NCBI GenBank assembly: GCA_002083525.1
Contig: LWDM01000059.1
Location: forward strand, 30,188 to 94,187
Source of the DNA: Proteobacteria bacterium SG_bin9
GTDB taxonomy: Bacteria > Pseudomonadota > Alphaproteobacteria > Rhizobiales > Xanthobacteraceae
Direction of reading: 5' to 3'
Length of the DNA: 64,000 nt
Both the position numbers and the translations under genes were made by a program. The notes below the pieces were generated by a model. It worked only from the letters and a program-made list of their open reading frames with translations. It was not told the DNA's origin and made no database searches. Below, piece after piece: positions 26,561-36,219 of the stretch (its first letter is position 1; every line of letters begins with the position of its first letter).

Positions 26561-27073
26561 ATGACGGCAATGAGTTGGACTGACGACCGCGTCGAACAGT
26601 TGAAGAAACTTTGGGAAGCCGGCCTCTCCGCTAGCCAGATCGCCGCGGAACTCGGCAACGTCACCAGGAACGCAGTCATCGGCAAGGTCCACCGGCTTGG
26701 CCTTTCCGGCCGCGCCAAAAGCCCGTCATCGGCAGCACCGCGGCCGCGCAAGGCGCGCCCGGCGCAGCACATGATGCGCATCTCGCGCCCGGTCGCACGC
26801 GGGAACACGGCGCTCGCGCATGTATTCGAAGTCGAGGTCGAAGCCGACCCGGTGGCCTACGACAATGTCGTGCCGATGAGCCAGCGCCTGTCGCTGCTCG
26901 AACTCACGGAAGCCACTTGCCACTGGCCGGTCGGCGATCCGGGCAGCCCGGACTTCTTCTTCTGCGGCGGCAAGTCGGTTGCCGGTCTTCCCTACTGCCC
27001 GCATCATTCGCGCGTGGCCTATCAGCCGGCGAGCGATCGGCGCCGCGACCGCCGCCCTCCGACCGGTAAATAA
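26561..27073 (+). CDS. gcrA: Cell-cycle regulator GcrA
   Basis: A 170-residue alphaproteobacterial cell-cycle factor that binds sigma-70 RNA polymerase and stimulates promoters carrying CcrM-methylated GANTC sites. The N-terminal helix-turn-helix (SWTDDRVEQLKKLW, GLSASQIAAELG, NAVIGKVHRLGLSGR) and the C-terminal sigma-binding domain (CHWPVGDP...FCGGKSV...YCPHH) are intact; the middle is basic and variable. AAGGA lies 9 bases before the ATG at 26561; the ATG at 26570 (MSWTDD) is an alternative that matches the usual family start. Confidence 0.95.
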   Translation: MTAMSWTDDRVEQLKKLWEAGLSASQIAAELGNVTRNAVIGKVHRLGLSGRAKSPSSAAPRPRKARPAQHMMRISRPVARGNTALAHVFEVEVEADPVAYDNVVPMSQRLSLLELTEATCHWPVGDPGSPDFFFCGGKSVAGLPYCPHHSRVAYQPASDRRRDRRPPTGK

Positions 27074-27106
27074 TCTCGCGTCATCGTTGAGAAGGATCGC
27101 GCGGCC

Positions 27107-28420
27107 CTAAGCGGCCGCGCTGTTGTTTCGCGGCAGCGGAAGGCATGCGGTGAAGGTTGCACCCTGCTTCGGCACGCTCTCGATCAAGAGCCGTCCGCGA
27201 TGGCGGATCAGGATGTGCTTGACCAGCGACAGACCAAGTCCGGTTCCGCCCTGGGAACGGCTGTCGCCGACATCGACGCGATAGAAACGTTCGGTCAACC
27301 GCGGCAAATGTTCCGGCGCGATACCAGGACCGAAGTCGCGCACCTGAACGCGAATTTCCGATTGTCCTTCGGACACCGCATCCTGCTTCAGCGAAACGAT
27401 CACCCGGCCGCCGGACGCGCCATACTTCAACGCGTTCTCGATCAGGTTCTCGAACAAGCGCATCAGCTCTTCGCGATCGCCTGCGATCGTCACCGGCTTG
27501 ATCGGCAAGTCGATATCGATCTCGACCTGACGCTCCGCCGCCAGTGGCTCGAGCCCGTCGGCGACCTGCCGGATGATCGGCACGATATCGACCATCGCAT
27601 CGGGGCGCACATGCGCACTCAGCTCGACGCGCGACAGCGACAGCAGATCGTCGATCAGACGCGCCATGCGCGTCGCCTGCGCGTGCATGATTCCGAGGAA
27701 CCGTTCGCGCGCCTTCGGATCGTCGCGGGCCGGCCCCTGCAGCGTATCGATGAAACCCGAGAGCGCCGCGAGCGGCGTGCGCAGTTCATGGCTTGCGTTG
27801 GCGACGAAGTCGGCGCGCATTTCCTCGACCCGGCGCAGCGGCGTCTGATCGTGGAACGTCATCAGGATCAGATAGTCGGTGCTGCCGAATTCGCTCTGCA
27901 CCGGCACCGGCGAAACGATCAGTTCCATCCAGCGCTCGCCGGGCACGTGTTCCAGATAGCTGGCGCGCTTGGTTTCGGTGGTGGCGATCGCCTCCCGCAG
28001 CGCCGTGATGATTTCCGGCGACCGCAGCGCGAACTGCGCAAACTCGTTGCGGCGGAGCGCCGGAGCAAGCTGCGCGGCGGCGCCGTTGAAATGCAGAACC
28101 CTGCCGGCGCGATCGAGCAATACCGCCGGGTCCGGCATTCCCGCGACGATGGCGTTGACCATCGGCGTTTCGGGCGAGCTGATCACGCGTGTTTCGTTTC
28201 GTCCGCTGGACGCTTGGTGCAGTTGCCATGGGATCAAGGCCGCACCGGCGATGCAGGCAAAAACCGCGATTGCCGGAGGGATTGTCAGATCGCTGAGCAC
28301 GACCAGCGCCACGAGAGCAAGGCCGGCGGTCAGAAGGATCAGCGACGATCGCCGTAACCGGTCGGACCACGGTGTCCGCCCAGCCGGGGGATCGGTTTTC
28401 TGCCCTTGACGATCAGACAT
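27107..28420 (-). CDS. phoR: PhoR-like sensor histidine kinase
   Basis: A 437-residue membrane histidine kinase. Two membrane helices at about 28-65 are followed by a PAS domain (MVNAIVAGMPDPAVLLDRAG), HisKA with phospho-acceptor His in ASHELRTPLAALSG, and a GHKL ATPase (NLIENALKYG, RDFGPGIAPEHLPRLTERFYRVD, GGTGLGLSLVKHI). This architecture and the TERFYRVD motif fit PhoR, sensor of phosphate limitation, but phoB, phoU and pst genes are not in view, so another signal is possible. Its start lies inside the end of the upstream UPF0104 gene (8-bp overlap). Confidence 0.85.
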   Translation of the reverse strand: MSDRQGQKTDPPAGRTPWSDRLRRSSLILLTAGLALVALVVLSDLTIPPAIAVFACIAGAALIPWQLHQASSGRNETRVISSPETPMVNAIVAGMPDPAVLLDRAGRVLHFNGAAAQLAPALRRNEFAQFALRSPEIITALREAIATTETKRASYLEHVPGERWMELIVSPVPVQSEFGSTDYLILMTFHDQTPLRRVEEMRADFVANASHELRTPLAALSGFIDTLQGPARDDPKARERFLGIMHAQATRMARLIDDLLSLSRVELSAHVRPDAMVDIVPIIRQVADGLEPLAAERQVEIDIDLPIKPVTIAGDREELMRLFENLIENALKYGASGGRVIVSLKQDAVSEGQSEIRVQVRDFGPGIAPEHLPRLTERFYRVDVGDSRSQGGTGLGLSLVKHILIRHRGRLLIESVPKQGATFTACLPLPRNNSAAA

Positions 28421-29465
28421 TCTGGTCGCCGCGATCTCCGATGAAGGGCGGCCGACGACTTGGTTCACTTGGATTCCCCGAACCGGTCGATTTGCGACGG
28501 TAACGCGCCCCGACAATGATCTCTCTGAACGTCAGCAACATGACGGAAATAACAAACGGCGCTATATAATAAAGTACGCGGAACAGCAGCATGCCGGCCA
28601 GCAGTTCCTCGCGATCCATTTGCCAGAGACCGACCAGCATCGCGGCATCGAAAACCCCAAGCCCTCCGGGCGAGTGACTGGCGAAGCCGAGCAGCGTCGC
28701 CGAGACGAAGATCACCGCCACCGTGACGAAGTCGACGTAAGGCTCGCTCGGCACGAGCGTGTACATGGCGAGCGCGCAAAAGCCGAGATCGATGATGCCA
28801 ATGCCGATTTGCAGCAGGGTCATCGGCCCGCCCGGCAGCACCACCGACCATGGCCCGCGGCCGACGTTGCGCGGCTTCATCCAGACCCAGATGACGTAAC
28901 CGACGAGCCCGACCAGGATAGCAATTGCGAAGACGCGGTTGAGCCAGACCGGCAGCTTGTCGATGCTGGCAGCCGCCTCCGGATGGTAGGCGATGCCAAG
29001 ACCGAGCACTGCGGCGTTGCCGAGCCAGAACGTCAGGCCTGCGAGGAAACAGATCTTCGCGACGTCGATCGCATTGAGGCCCCACGCCGAATAAATCCGG
29101 TAACGCACCGCACCGCCGGTGAAGACGCTGGCGCCGACGTTGTGCCCGATCGAGTAGCTGGTGAATGCTGCGAGCGCCGTCGTCCGATACGGCACGTCGG
29201 TGCGGCCAATCGCACGCACCGCGAACAGATCGTAGAACGTGAGCGTGAAATAGCCGGCCGCGACGAACAGTGCGGCGAGGAGGATGGACCTCGCCTCGGT
29301 CGCTTGCAACGTCTCCCACAGGTCATCGACATCGATGTCCCGCAGCATGTGAAAGAGGATGTAGCACGCCACCCCGATGATGGTGACGCTGAGCAGCACG
29401 CCGAGCTTCTGCAGGATTTGCCGCTCGCGCATGAAATCGATCGCGCTGCGTAGGGAGTCCAGCAT
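28413..29465 (-). CDS. UPF0104/lysylphosphatidylglycerol synthase-like membrane protein
   Basis: A 350-residue polytopic inner-membrane protein with about eight membrane helices, resembling the flippase part of MprF (UPF0104): LAAFTSYSIGHNVGASVFTGGAVRYRIYS, then LLGFASHSPGGLGVFDA. The soluble lysyl-transferase domain of MprF is absent, so aminoacylation is unlikely; lipid translocation or sterol/hopanoid-related roles have been suggested for relatives. The C-terminal 30 residues are polar. It overlaps phoR by 8 bp, suggesting one transcript. Confidence 0.85.
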   Translation of the reverse strand: MLDSLRSAIDFMRERQILQKLGVLLSVTIIGVACYILFHMLRDIDVDDLWETLQATEARSILLAALFVAAGYFTLTFYDLFAVRAIGRTDVPYRTTALAAFTSYSIGHNVGASVFTGGAVRYRIYSAWGLNAIDVAKICFLAGLTFWLGNAAVLGLGIAYHPEAAASIDKLPVWLNRVFAIAILVGLVGYVIWVWMKPRNVGRGPWSVVLPGGPMTLLQIGIGIIDLGFCALAMYTLVPSEPYVDFVTVAVIFVSATLLGFASHSPGGLGVFDAAMLVGLWQMDREELLAGMLLFRVLYYIAPFVISVMLLTFREIIVGARYRRKSTGSGNPSEPSRRPPFIGDRGDQNV

Positions 29466-29664
29466 TGAGACCTCGACGACTCCTCAAATCCGACGCCGCC
29501 GCCAAACGCGGCCCGGCGGCGCGAAACCCACCATATCTGCGGTGTCCTAGCAGAAGCCCCGCTGCGTCGCGAGGGTGCGGGACGGGAAATCGCTGTATTG
29601 ACAAAGTTATGAGCCTCTTTGAGGGGCGCGCTGCGGCAAAGCGGCGCATTCGCCCCGACGCGTG

Positions 29665-29976
29665 TCAGGCGCCCGTCGCCGAGGTCCTGGCTGCGGCACG
29701 CGCAATCACCCGCTCGCGCAACCATGCGCCGATCACACATCCAATGACATAAACGGCGCCCAGCGACAGTCCGAGATCGAGCCAGTAGCCGAACCGGCCA
29801 GGAACCAGCCGCGCTACTGCGATCCCGAGCAGCAGCGCGATCACTGCGAGCCCCCAGCGCATGCTGCGCACCGACAGTCCGTCGCTGCGGCGGGCAACCG
29901 ACACCCAGCCGATCATCAGACCGAGCACGGCGGCAGCGAGTAACCAGCCCCAATGAAAGATCGCGAGCGTGACCAT
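29665..29976 (-). CDS. Small membrane protein downstream of ompA-like gene
   Basis: A 103-residue protein with three hydrophobic segments (about 7-25, 40-58, 66-86) and a basic, Ala-rich C terminus. I do not recognise a named family. It starts 2 bp after the stop of the OmpA/BON gene and surely shares its transcript, so it may help anchor or assemble that envelope protein. Confidence 0.7.
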   Translation of the reverse strand: MVTLAIFHWGWLLAAAVLGLMIGWVSVARRSDGLSVRSMRWGLAVIALLLGIAVARLVPGRFGYWLDLGLSLGAVYVIGCVIGAWLRERVIARAAARTSATGA

Positions 29977-29978
29977 GA

Positions 29979-31364
29979 CTATTTCACCACGAAATCGATG
30001 CGGCGGTTCTGCGCCTTGCCCTCGGCGGTATCGTTCGACGCCATCGGCTGCGCGCTACCGTAACCCACGGCCGTCAAACGCTCCGACGAGAGCCCGGCCC
30101 GGATCAGATAGTTCAGCACGGCCTCGGCGCGCTTCTGCGACAAGGTCACGTTGGCGGCCGCTTCGCCGTCCGTATCGGTGTGACCGCCGATTTCGATATT
30201 GGTGGTCGGGCAGCGGAGCGTGGTTGCGATCAGCCGGTCGAGCAGACCGATGGAGTCCGGCGAGATGTCAGCCTTGCCGGACTCGAAGCGGATGCGCTCC
30301 TTGCCGAGCAGTTCGGAAAACAGCTGCTGGCAGATGGTGGAATCGACCGACGATGCCGCGGGCTTCACGGAAACATCAGCCTTGTAGGTCCAGCCTTGCG
30401 GCAACGGGCCGCCCGCGCCTTCGCGAATCTGGTTTGCCGCGACCTCGAAGAGCGCATCGCCGGACAGTTTGACCTCGCGATCGGAGATCACCAGCGAACC
30501 GGTCGACAACCGGGACAAGGTGCCGAGAGCCGTCGTGGCCGCCGCCGCAAATCCCTGCGGCGCACCGACGCTCGCCTTCAGATTGTCGACGACCTTTTCA
30601 CCGGAGAACTTGCGGCCGATGGCAGCAACGATCGCGGCGTGAACGGCGTTGTCCGGCACATAGCCTGACAGCGTCAGCGTCGCCGCCACCGGATCCTTGT
30701 TGACCTGGAAGATGTAAGGCGGTGCCTGAATGGCATTCTCGGCAACCGAAAAACCCTCCGGCAGATTGCGGAGCGCCGCGGCAATCGCCTCGCGGCCGCC
30801 GATCTCGCGCGCCTGGCCAGCAAGCTTGATGCTGGTGTCGGAAATCGAAACCTGCGCTTCTTTCAGTCGCACGATCTGATCGATCAGCAACTGCGCGGCG
30901 GCTTCAAAGCGCGGCGGCGCACCGCGCGCATAGGACATCCGGTCGACGATCTCGACGCCCGGCAAATCGGCGCGCGCCGCATCCATCAGCCGTGCCTTCG
31001 CGGCAGGCAACGGCGCGTTGCCGCCGAGCGTCACACGAACCACGTCGCGATTGGCGGTCCAGACAAAAGGCTTGGCTTCAGCCAGCAGGCCGGTGGCGTC
31101 GTTGACGAGGCGGACCCCCGGAACGGACTCGACCGCCGCGAGAGCACTCAGCCGTCCATCCTCCGAGAACGCGTTCGCCGACAGCCGCAGGTCGCGGCCC
31201 TCGACCGTGACGGTGGCCCCATCGAGGACCATGTCTTTAATGGCCGCCCGGCCCTGCGCGGACAGGTTGTTTTCGAGCGGCAGGGTCGTGCTCCACCCCG
31301 CCAGCCCCCAGATAATGACGAGCGGAATGAGCCCAGGAGCCCACCTGCGCCCCCACTTGAACAT
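29979..31364 (-). CDS. OmpA-family protein with BON-like domains
   Basis: A 461-residue envelope protein. A single N-terminal membrane anchor (RRWAPGLIPLVIIWGLAGW) is followed by two or more BON-like repeats (about 35-170 and 180-310; LSANAFSEDG, VPGVRLVNDATG) and a C-terminal OmpA peptidoglycan-binding domain (IEIGGHTDTDGEAAANVTLSQKRA, AVGYGSAQPMASN, NRRIDFVV). The layout recalls mycobacterial ArfA/OmpATb: an inner-membrane-anchored protein reaching peptidoglycan rather than a beta-barrel porin. The start is uncertain; an in-frame ATG at 31388 and a non-ATG one at 31406 also exist. Confidence 0.85.
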   Translation of the reverse strand: MFKWGRRWAPGLIPLVIIWGLAGWSTTLPLENNLSAQGRAAIKDMVLDGATVTVEGRDLRLSANAFSEDGRLSALAAVESVPGVRLVNDATGLLAEAKPFVWTANRDVVRVTLGGNAPLPAAKARLMDAARADLPGVEIVDRMSYARGAPPRFEAAAQLLIDQIVRLKEAQVSISDTSIKLAGQAREIGGREAIAAALRNLPEGFSVAENAIQAPPYIFQVNKDPVAATLTLSGYVPDNAVHAAIVAAIGRKFSGEKVVDNLKASVGAPQGFAAAATTALGTLSRLSTGSLVISDREVKLSGDALFEVAANQIREGAGGPLPQGWTYKADVSVKPAASSVDSTICQQLFSELLGKERIRFESGKADISPDSIGLLDRLIATTLRCPTTNIEIGGHTDTDGEAAANVTLSQKRAEAVLNYLIRAGLSSERLTAVGYGSAQPMASNDTAEGKAQNRRIDFVVK

Positions 31365-31520
31365 CCCTGGAGTTCCATGATCCGGCATCGGACTGAGACA
31401 GAACAAACCCTTGAAAGGGTGTCAATTTAGAAATGCATCCGGCCTGGAAACGACCCGGATAACCGTTTGTTCAGCCGTTTATGCCAGCTATGGCAGACAC
31501 CATTCTGACAGCCGCGGCCT

Positions 31521-32579
31521 ATGAAGCAGCTTCGCAGCACAATTATCCGGGCGGGTCTTGGCGCCCTCTATTTTACCGGCGCCCATCACGTGCTGCGGCC
31601 CCTGCTCGCCGGCGCCGGCGCGGTGTTCATGCTGCATCACGTCCGGCCGGCCCGGACCAGCGACTTTCAGCCCAACCATCACCTCGAAATCACCCCGGAT
31701 TTCCTGCGCGCGACCCTGGAACACGTCCGGGCGCTCGGCGTCGACATCATTTCCATGGACGAGATGGTCCGCCGCATGAACGCGCGGGATTTCGGCCGCC
31801 GCTTCGCCTGCTTCACCTTCGATGACGGCTATCGCGATAACCGCGACCACGCGCTCCCGGTGATGCGCGAATTCGACGCGCCGCTCACGGTCTATGTCGC
31901 GAGCGAATTCGCTTCCGGTCACGGCAAGCTGTGGTGGGTCACGCTCGAGCGCCTGATCGCAGCGAACGACTCCCTCGATGTTGAAATCGGCGGCGTCATT
32001 GAACATATCGATACACGAGGCACCGAGGCGAGGCAGGCGGCGTTCGTCAAGCTGCATGATTGGCTTCGCAATCTCGCGAATGACAAGGAAATCCATCTCG
32101 CGTTGGCAGCGTTGTGCAATCGCTATGGCATCGATGCAACGAGTGCATGCCGCGATCTCTGCATGACGTGGGATGAGCTGAAGACCTTCGCCGCCGACCC
32201 GCTGGTGACGATAGGCGCGCATACGGTCACGCATTGCCAGCTCGCCAAAGATACCGAAACGAAAGCACGTGAGGAAATCGAGGCGAGCCGTGCGGCCATT
32301 GCCACGCAACTCGGACGCGCAGTCGATCATTTCGCTTACCCCTACGGCGATCGCAGCGCTGCCGGCGCGCGGGAATTCGCAACCACGCGCGCGCTCGGCT
32401 TCAAGTCGGCCGTGACCACCCGGCCCGGCATGATCTTCGCGGAGAACGCCGAGCACCTGACGGCTTTGCCGCGCATTTCGCTCAATGGAAATTTTCAGGA
32501 CGAGCGCTTCCTCAGCGTTCTGACCTCGGGCGCCGCCACCGCCATGTGGAACGGCTTCCGCCGCGTCGACGCCGCCTGA
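31521..32579 (+). CDS. Polysaccharide deacetylase family protein
   Basis: A 352-residue carbohydrate esterase 4 (NodB-homology) protein. The catalytic Asp motif TFDDGYRDN and the metal-binding IGAHTVTH are present; FAYPYG supplies the RxxPY-like motif and ALPRIS the C-terminal part. An N-terminal hydrophobic stretch (about 9-37) suggests a membrane anchor or uncleaved signal. Family members deacetylate peptidoglycan, chitin oligomers or surface glycans; the substrate is unknown. It is divergent from the OmpA/BON gene and followed by an SDR. Confidence 0.85.
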   Translation: MKQLRSTIIRAGLGALYFTGAHHVLRPLLAGAGAVFMLHHVRPARTSDFQPNHHLEITPDFLRATLEHVRALGVDIISMDEMVRRMNARDFGRRFACFTFDDGYRDNRDHALPVMREFDAPLTVYVASEFASGHGKLWWVTLERLIAANDSLDVEIGGVIEHIDTRGTEARQAAFVKLHDWLRNLANDKEIHLALAALCNRYGIDATSACRDLCMTWDELKTFAADPLVTIGAHTVTHCQLAKDTETKAREEIEASRAAIATQLGRAVDHFAYPYGDRSAAGAREFATTRALGFKSAVTTRPGMIFAENAEHLTALPRISLNGNFQDERFLSVLTSGAATAMWNGFRRVDAA

Positions 32580-32668
32580 CCGCCTCGCCTTCCTCCTCCG
32601 CCTTGACTCGGTGTGTTGCCCCGCTCACAACGGCGGGCAACAACACTCGGAAAGCTGCGGAGGCAACG

Positions 32669-33472
32669 ATGTTCAAGGATCTCTTCTCGCTCAAGGGCCG
32701 AGTGGCGCTGGTCACCGGCGGCTCGCGCGGCATCGGCAAGATGATCGCCAGCGGATTCCTCGCGCAGGGTGCCGCGAAGGTTTACATCACGGCGCGCAAG
32801 GCCGGTCCCTGCGAAGAGACGGCCAAGGAATTGAGCAAGACTTTCGACGGCGAATGCATCGCGCTGCCGATCGACATATCGACCGTCGAAGGTTGTAATC
32901 GGCTCGCCGAGGAAATCATCAAGCGCGAGCCGAAACTCGACATCCTCGTTAACAATGCCGGTGCGGCATGGGGCGCCGCGTTCGACGATTTTCCCGAGAA
33001 CGGCTGGGACAAGGTGATGAACCTTAACGTCAAGTCGCTGTTCTTCCTGACCAAGGCACTGGCGAAGCCACTGCGCGCGGCTGCAACAAAAGACAAGCCC
33101 GGCAAGGTGATCAACATCGCATCGATCGATGGCCTGTCCGTCAATCCGCTGGAGACCTACTCCTACCAGGCCAGCAAAGCGGCGGTCATCCATCTGACGC
33201 GGCGCATGGCGGCCAAGCTCATCAAGGACAACATCAACGTCACCGCGATCTGCCCGGGCGCGTTCGAGTCCGACATGAACACCGCGGCGCGCGACCATGG
33301 CGACAAAGTTGCAAAGGCGATTCCGTCGGGGCGCATCGGCACGCCGGAGGATATGGCAGGCATCGCCATCTATCTCGCCTCGCGCGCTGGCGACTATGTC
33401 ATCGGCAATTCGATCGCGGTGGACGGCGGCATCGTCTACGCCAATCTCAGCCTGCCGGTCGCAGGAGAGTAA
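32669..33472 (+). CDS. Short-chain dehydrogenase/reductase (RhlG-like)
   Basis: A 267-residue NAD(P)-dependent oxidoreductase. Cofactor motif TGGSRGIG (16-23), NNAG, catalytic Ser in INIASIDG and the Tyr-Lys pair in YSYQASK are intact; CPGAFESDMN and IAVDGG are typical of the classical SDR C terminus. Sequence flavour (SDRs acting as 3-oxoacyl or RhlG-type reductases) suggests a beta-keto substrate, not provable here. GGAGG precedes the ATG at 32669. It converges on boxA; no shared role with the box genes can be shown. Confidence 0.88.
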   Translation: MFKDLFSLKGRVALVTGGSRGIGKMIASGFLAQGAAKVYITARKAGPCEETAKELSKTFDGECIALPIDISTVEGCNRLAEEIIKREPKLDILVNNAGAAWGAAFDDFPENGWDKVMNLNVKSLFFLTKALAKPLRAAATKDKPGKVINIASIDGLSVNPLETYSYQASKAAVIHLTRRMAAKLIKDNINVTAICPGAFESDMNTAARDHGDKVAKAIPSGRIGTPEDMAGIAIYLASRAGDYVIGNSIAVDGGIVYANLSLPVAGE

Positions 33473-33504
33473 GAGGCTCCCAGGCTTCGACTAACAAGCC
33501 TCGA

Positions 33505-34713
33505 TCAATACGTCTCGACGTGGTAGCGGCCGCTCTCGCGCATGGCCGGTTTGATCGCAGTCCAGTCGAGCGAGGCGTGACGGCAGGCATCGGCGAAGGC
33601 TTCGTCGACGCCGGTTTCCATGCCTTTCAAGCCGCAGATATAGATGTGCGTATGCGGATCGCCGAGCAGCTTGGCGATCTGCGCGCCCTCTGAGCGAATC
33701 CGATCCTGCACATAGACGCGCGGCTCGCCCGGCACGCGTGAGTAGCAGAAGTATTTGCCGAGCAGCTTCTCCGGCACTTTCTGCAGCGGCCCGAAATACG
33801 GCAGCTCTTCCGGACGGCGCGCACCGAAGAACAGCAGCAGACGGCCCGATGCTTCCGGCATGGCGCGGCGGCGGCGTTCGGTAAACGCACGGAACGGCGC
33901 GGAGCCCGTGCCGGTGCAGATCATGATGATGTTGGCGACCGGATCGTTCGGAATCAGGAATGTCGCACCGAACGGGCCCGTCACCTCGACCTTCGCGCCG
34001 CGCGGCAGATCGCAGAGATAGTTCGATGCGAGACCATTCGGCTCGCGCTTCACGGTCAACGAGAGATTGTTCGCGTTCGGCTTCTCGCCGTCGCGCGAAC
34101 TCGCGATCGAGTAAAGGCGCACCGCGTGAGGTTTGCCGTCTGGCCCCTCGCCGGGCACGACGATGCCGATGCTCTGGCCCTCCAGCACCGGAAACGGCTG
34201 ATCGCCGAAATCGAGAATGAGGTGGCGGATGTCGGACTCCGCGCCTTCCGCCGTTAGACGGAAATTGCCGGTGATCGTCGCCTTCGCCGGCTTGCCGCGA
34301 TTGTAGAGATTGACCGTCGGCTTGCTGGCCGACGACGGGGCAACCGCCTTGCCGCCGAGACCTTTGCGCGCTTCTTCGAGCAGCGCGCCAATTTCATCCT
34401 CCAGCGCCTCGATTGCGGCGCCCTGATCGCCGCCTTCGAGTTCCTCCTGCGCGGGCAAATCGCTCCACGAAAATTGATCATCGAGCGAATACGGCGCCTT
34501 CACCACACGCCAGTTGTCGATTGCGCCGGTCGGGCATGGCGCAATGCAGTCCATGCAGTAATTGCAAATCGACGCGTCGACGACATAGTTGTTGTTGTCG
34601 TGCGTTACCGCATCGATCGGACACGTCTCTTCGCACGTGTTGCAGCGAATGCAGATCTCGGGATCGATGAGATGCTGCTTCTTGAACGCAGTTGATTCCG
34701 CTGCAACGCTCAT
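33505..34713 (-). CDS. boxA: Benzoyl-CoA 2,3-epoxidase reductase component BoxA
   Basis: A 402-residue iron-sulfur flavoprotein that passes electrons from NADPH to the oxygenase BoxB. Residues 15-65 hold two [4Fe-4S] clusters (Cys21, 24, 27, 31 and Cys50, 53, 56, 60). A linker (about 75-145) leads into a ferredoxin-NADP reductase fold: RLYSIAS (FAD), [13 protein letters not shown] (NADPH), [12 protein letters not shown]. This bacterioferredoxin-FNR fusion is diagnostic of BoxA. It follows boxB by 8 bp on the same strand. Confidence 0.95.
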   Translation of the reverse strand: MSVAAESTAFKKQHLIDPEICIRCNTCEETCPIDAVTHDNNNYVVDASICNYCMDCIAPCPTGAIDNWRVVKAPYSLDDQFSWSDLPAQEELEGGDQGAAIEALEDEIGALLEEARKGLGGKAVAPSSASKPTVNLYNRGKPAKATITGNFRLTAEGAESDIRHLILDFGDQPFPVLEGQSIGIVVPGEGPDGKPHAVRLYSIASSRDGEKPNANNLSLTVKREPNGLASNYLCDLPRGAKVEVTGPFGATFLIPNDPVANIIMICTGTGSAPFRAFTERRRRAMPEASGRLLLFFGARRPEELPYFGPLQKVPEKLLGKYFCYSRVPGEPRVYVQDRIRSEGAQIAKLLGDPHTHIYICGLKGMETGVDEAFADACRHASLDWTAIKPAMRESGRYHVETY

Positions 34714-34721
34714 TGTGTGAC

Positions 34722-36170
34722 TTACGCCGCCTCGATCTTTACATATTCGAAGTCGCCGGGCTTATTGTCGATACCGAGCTTGGGCGGGGCAATCCAGTTC
34801 GCGAACTTGCCGGGCTCGCTGACCGGCGTCATCAGCGACGAAATGAAGTCGCCATCGGCATTCGACGGCAGATAGTCATCGCGCACCTTGGCCCAGTCAG
34901 CATCAGAGACGATGATGCCCTTCGGCGTTGCCTGGACTTTGGCGAACTCGCCGATCTGGCGATGGAACGCCGTGTGCGGCAATTCGAGCCGGAAATTGAT
35001 ACCGGTCTTCTCGATGATCTTGTTCCAGCGCTCGACGCCCTTGGCGCAGTCCTGCGTGTAGTCGTCGCGCAGGCGCATGTTGAGTGCGGTCAGCGCGGGC
35101 TCGTCGACAAGCGTGATTTTGCCGTCCACCAGCTTGAGCACCGGATAGGTGTCGTTGGTGAGGCGATGATCGTCTTCGATCTTGGTTTCCTGGAAGCGGC
35201 CCTTCATGCCGGCATTGTAGAAGTTCGCGGCATTGGTGGACACTTCAGAGCCGAACAGGTCAAGCGACAGCGAATAGTGCAGGTTCACCTTTTTCTGGAT
35301 GGTCGGCAGATCGATGACGCCGAGCGCACGAACCTTCTCGATCTCGTTCGGATCGGAAATGCCGGCCCCCTTCATCGCATCGCAGGTCCGCTGCAGCACG
35401 CGGCCAACGCCGGTTTCGCCGACGAACATGTGGTGCGCTTCTTCCGTCAGCATGAAACGGCAGGTGCGAGACAGCGGATCGAAACCCGACTGCGCGAGGC
35501 TTTCGAGCTGCATCTTGCCGTCACGATCAGTGAAGAACGTGAACATGAAGAACGACAGCCAGTCCGGCGTCGCCTCGTTGAACGCGCCGAGCATGCGCGG
35601 CGCGTCGGCATCGCCCGAGCGGCGGCGCAGCAAATCATCCGCTTCCTCGCGGCCGTCGCGGCCGAAATACTTCTGCAGCAGATAGACCATCGCCCAGAGG
35701 TGGCGGCCTTCCTCAACGTTGACCTGGAACAGATTGCGCATGTCGTAGAGCGATGGTGCGGTCTTACCGAGATGGCGCTGCTGTTCGACCGAGGCCGGCT
35801 CGGTGTCGCCCTGAATCACGACCAAACGACGCAGCATCGCGCGATATTCGCCGGGGATTTCCTGCCAGGCCTTTTCGCCCTTGTGCTGACCGAAGTTGAC
35901 GAGACGACCCTCTTCCTGCGGCGCGAGCAGCACGCCCCAGCGATACTCCGGCATGCGCACGTAATCGAATTTGGCCCAGCCCTTCGGATCAACGCTCACC
36001 GCAGTGCGCAGATAGACGAGGCTTTCCTGAAAGCCCTCGGGGCCCATGTCATTCCACCAGTCGAGATAACCTGGATGCCAGCCTTCCAGCGCCTTCAGCA
36101 CCTGACGATCTTCCGCGAGGCTGACGTTGTTCGGGATCTTCGTGGTATAATCGACATTCATGATGTTCAT
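34722..36170 (-). CDS. boxB: Benzoyl-CoA 2,3-epoxidase oxygenase subunit BoxB
   Basis: A 482-residue class I diiron oxygenase that epoxidises the ring of benzoyl-CoA with O2. The four-helix diiron core is visible: Glu124 in [17 protein letters not shown] at 153-157 and TEEAHH at 242-247. Length and these motifs match characterised BoxB proteins. A GGAGC site precedes the ATG at 36170. It lies between boxC and boxA in a single minus-strand operon. Confidence 0.96.
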   Translation of the reverse strand: MNIMNVDYTTKIPNNVSLAEDRQVLKALEGWHPGYLDWWNDMGPEGFQESLVYLRTAVSVDPKGWAKFDYVRMPEYRWGVLLAPQEEGRLVNFGQHKGEKAWQEIPGEYRAMLRRLVVIQGDTEPASVEQQRHLGKTAPSLYDMRNLFQVNVEEGRHLWAMVYLLQKYFGRDGREEADDLLRRRSGDADAPRMLGAFNEATPDWLSFFMFTFFTDRDGKMQLESLAQSGFDPLSRTCRFMLTEEAHHMFVGETGVGRVLQRTCDAMKGAGISDPNEIEKVRALGVIDLPTIQKKVNLHYSLSLDLFGSEVSTNAANFYNAGMKGRFQETKIEDDHRLTNDTYPVLKLVDGKITLVDEPALTALNMRLRDDYTQDCAKGVERWNKIIEKTGINFRLELPHTAFHRQIGEFAKVQATPKGIIVSDADWAKVRDDYLPSNADGDFISSLMTPVSEPGKFANWIAPPKLGIDNKPGDFEYVKIEAA

Positions 36171-36219
36171 GGTGTGCTCCTGTTACGCACAAGTCGTGTC
36201 GAGTGAATGAGTGACGCGC

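Noticed and set aside
33482..33501. AGGCTT/AAGCCT hairpin between the SDR gene and boxA as a terminator
   Set aside because: Only a 6-bp stem without a T tract in either direction; too weak to list.
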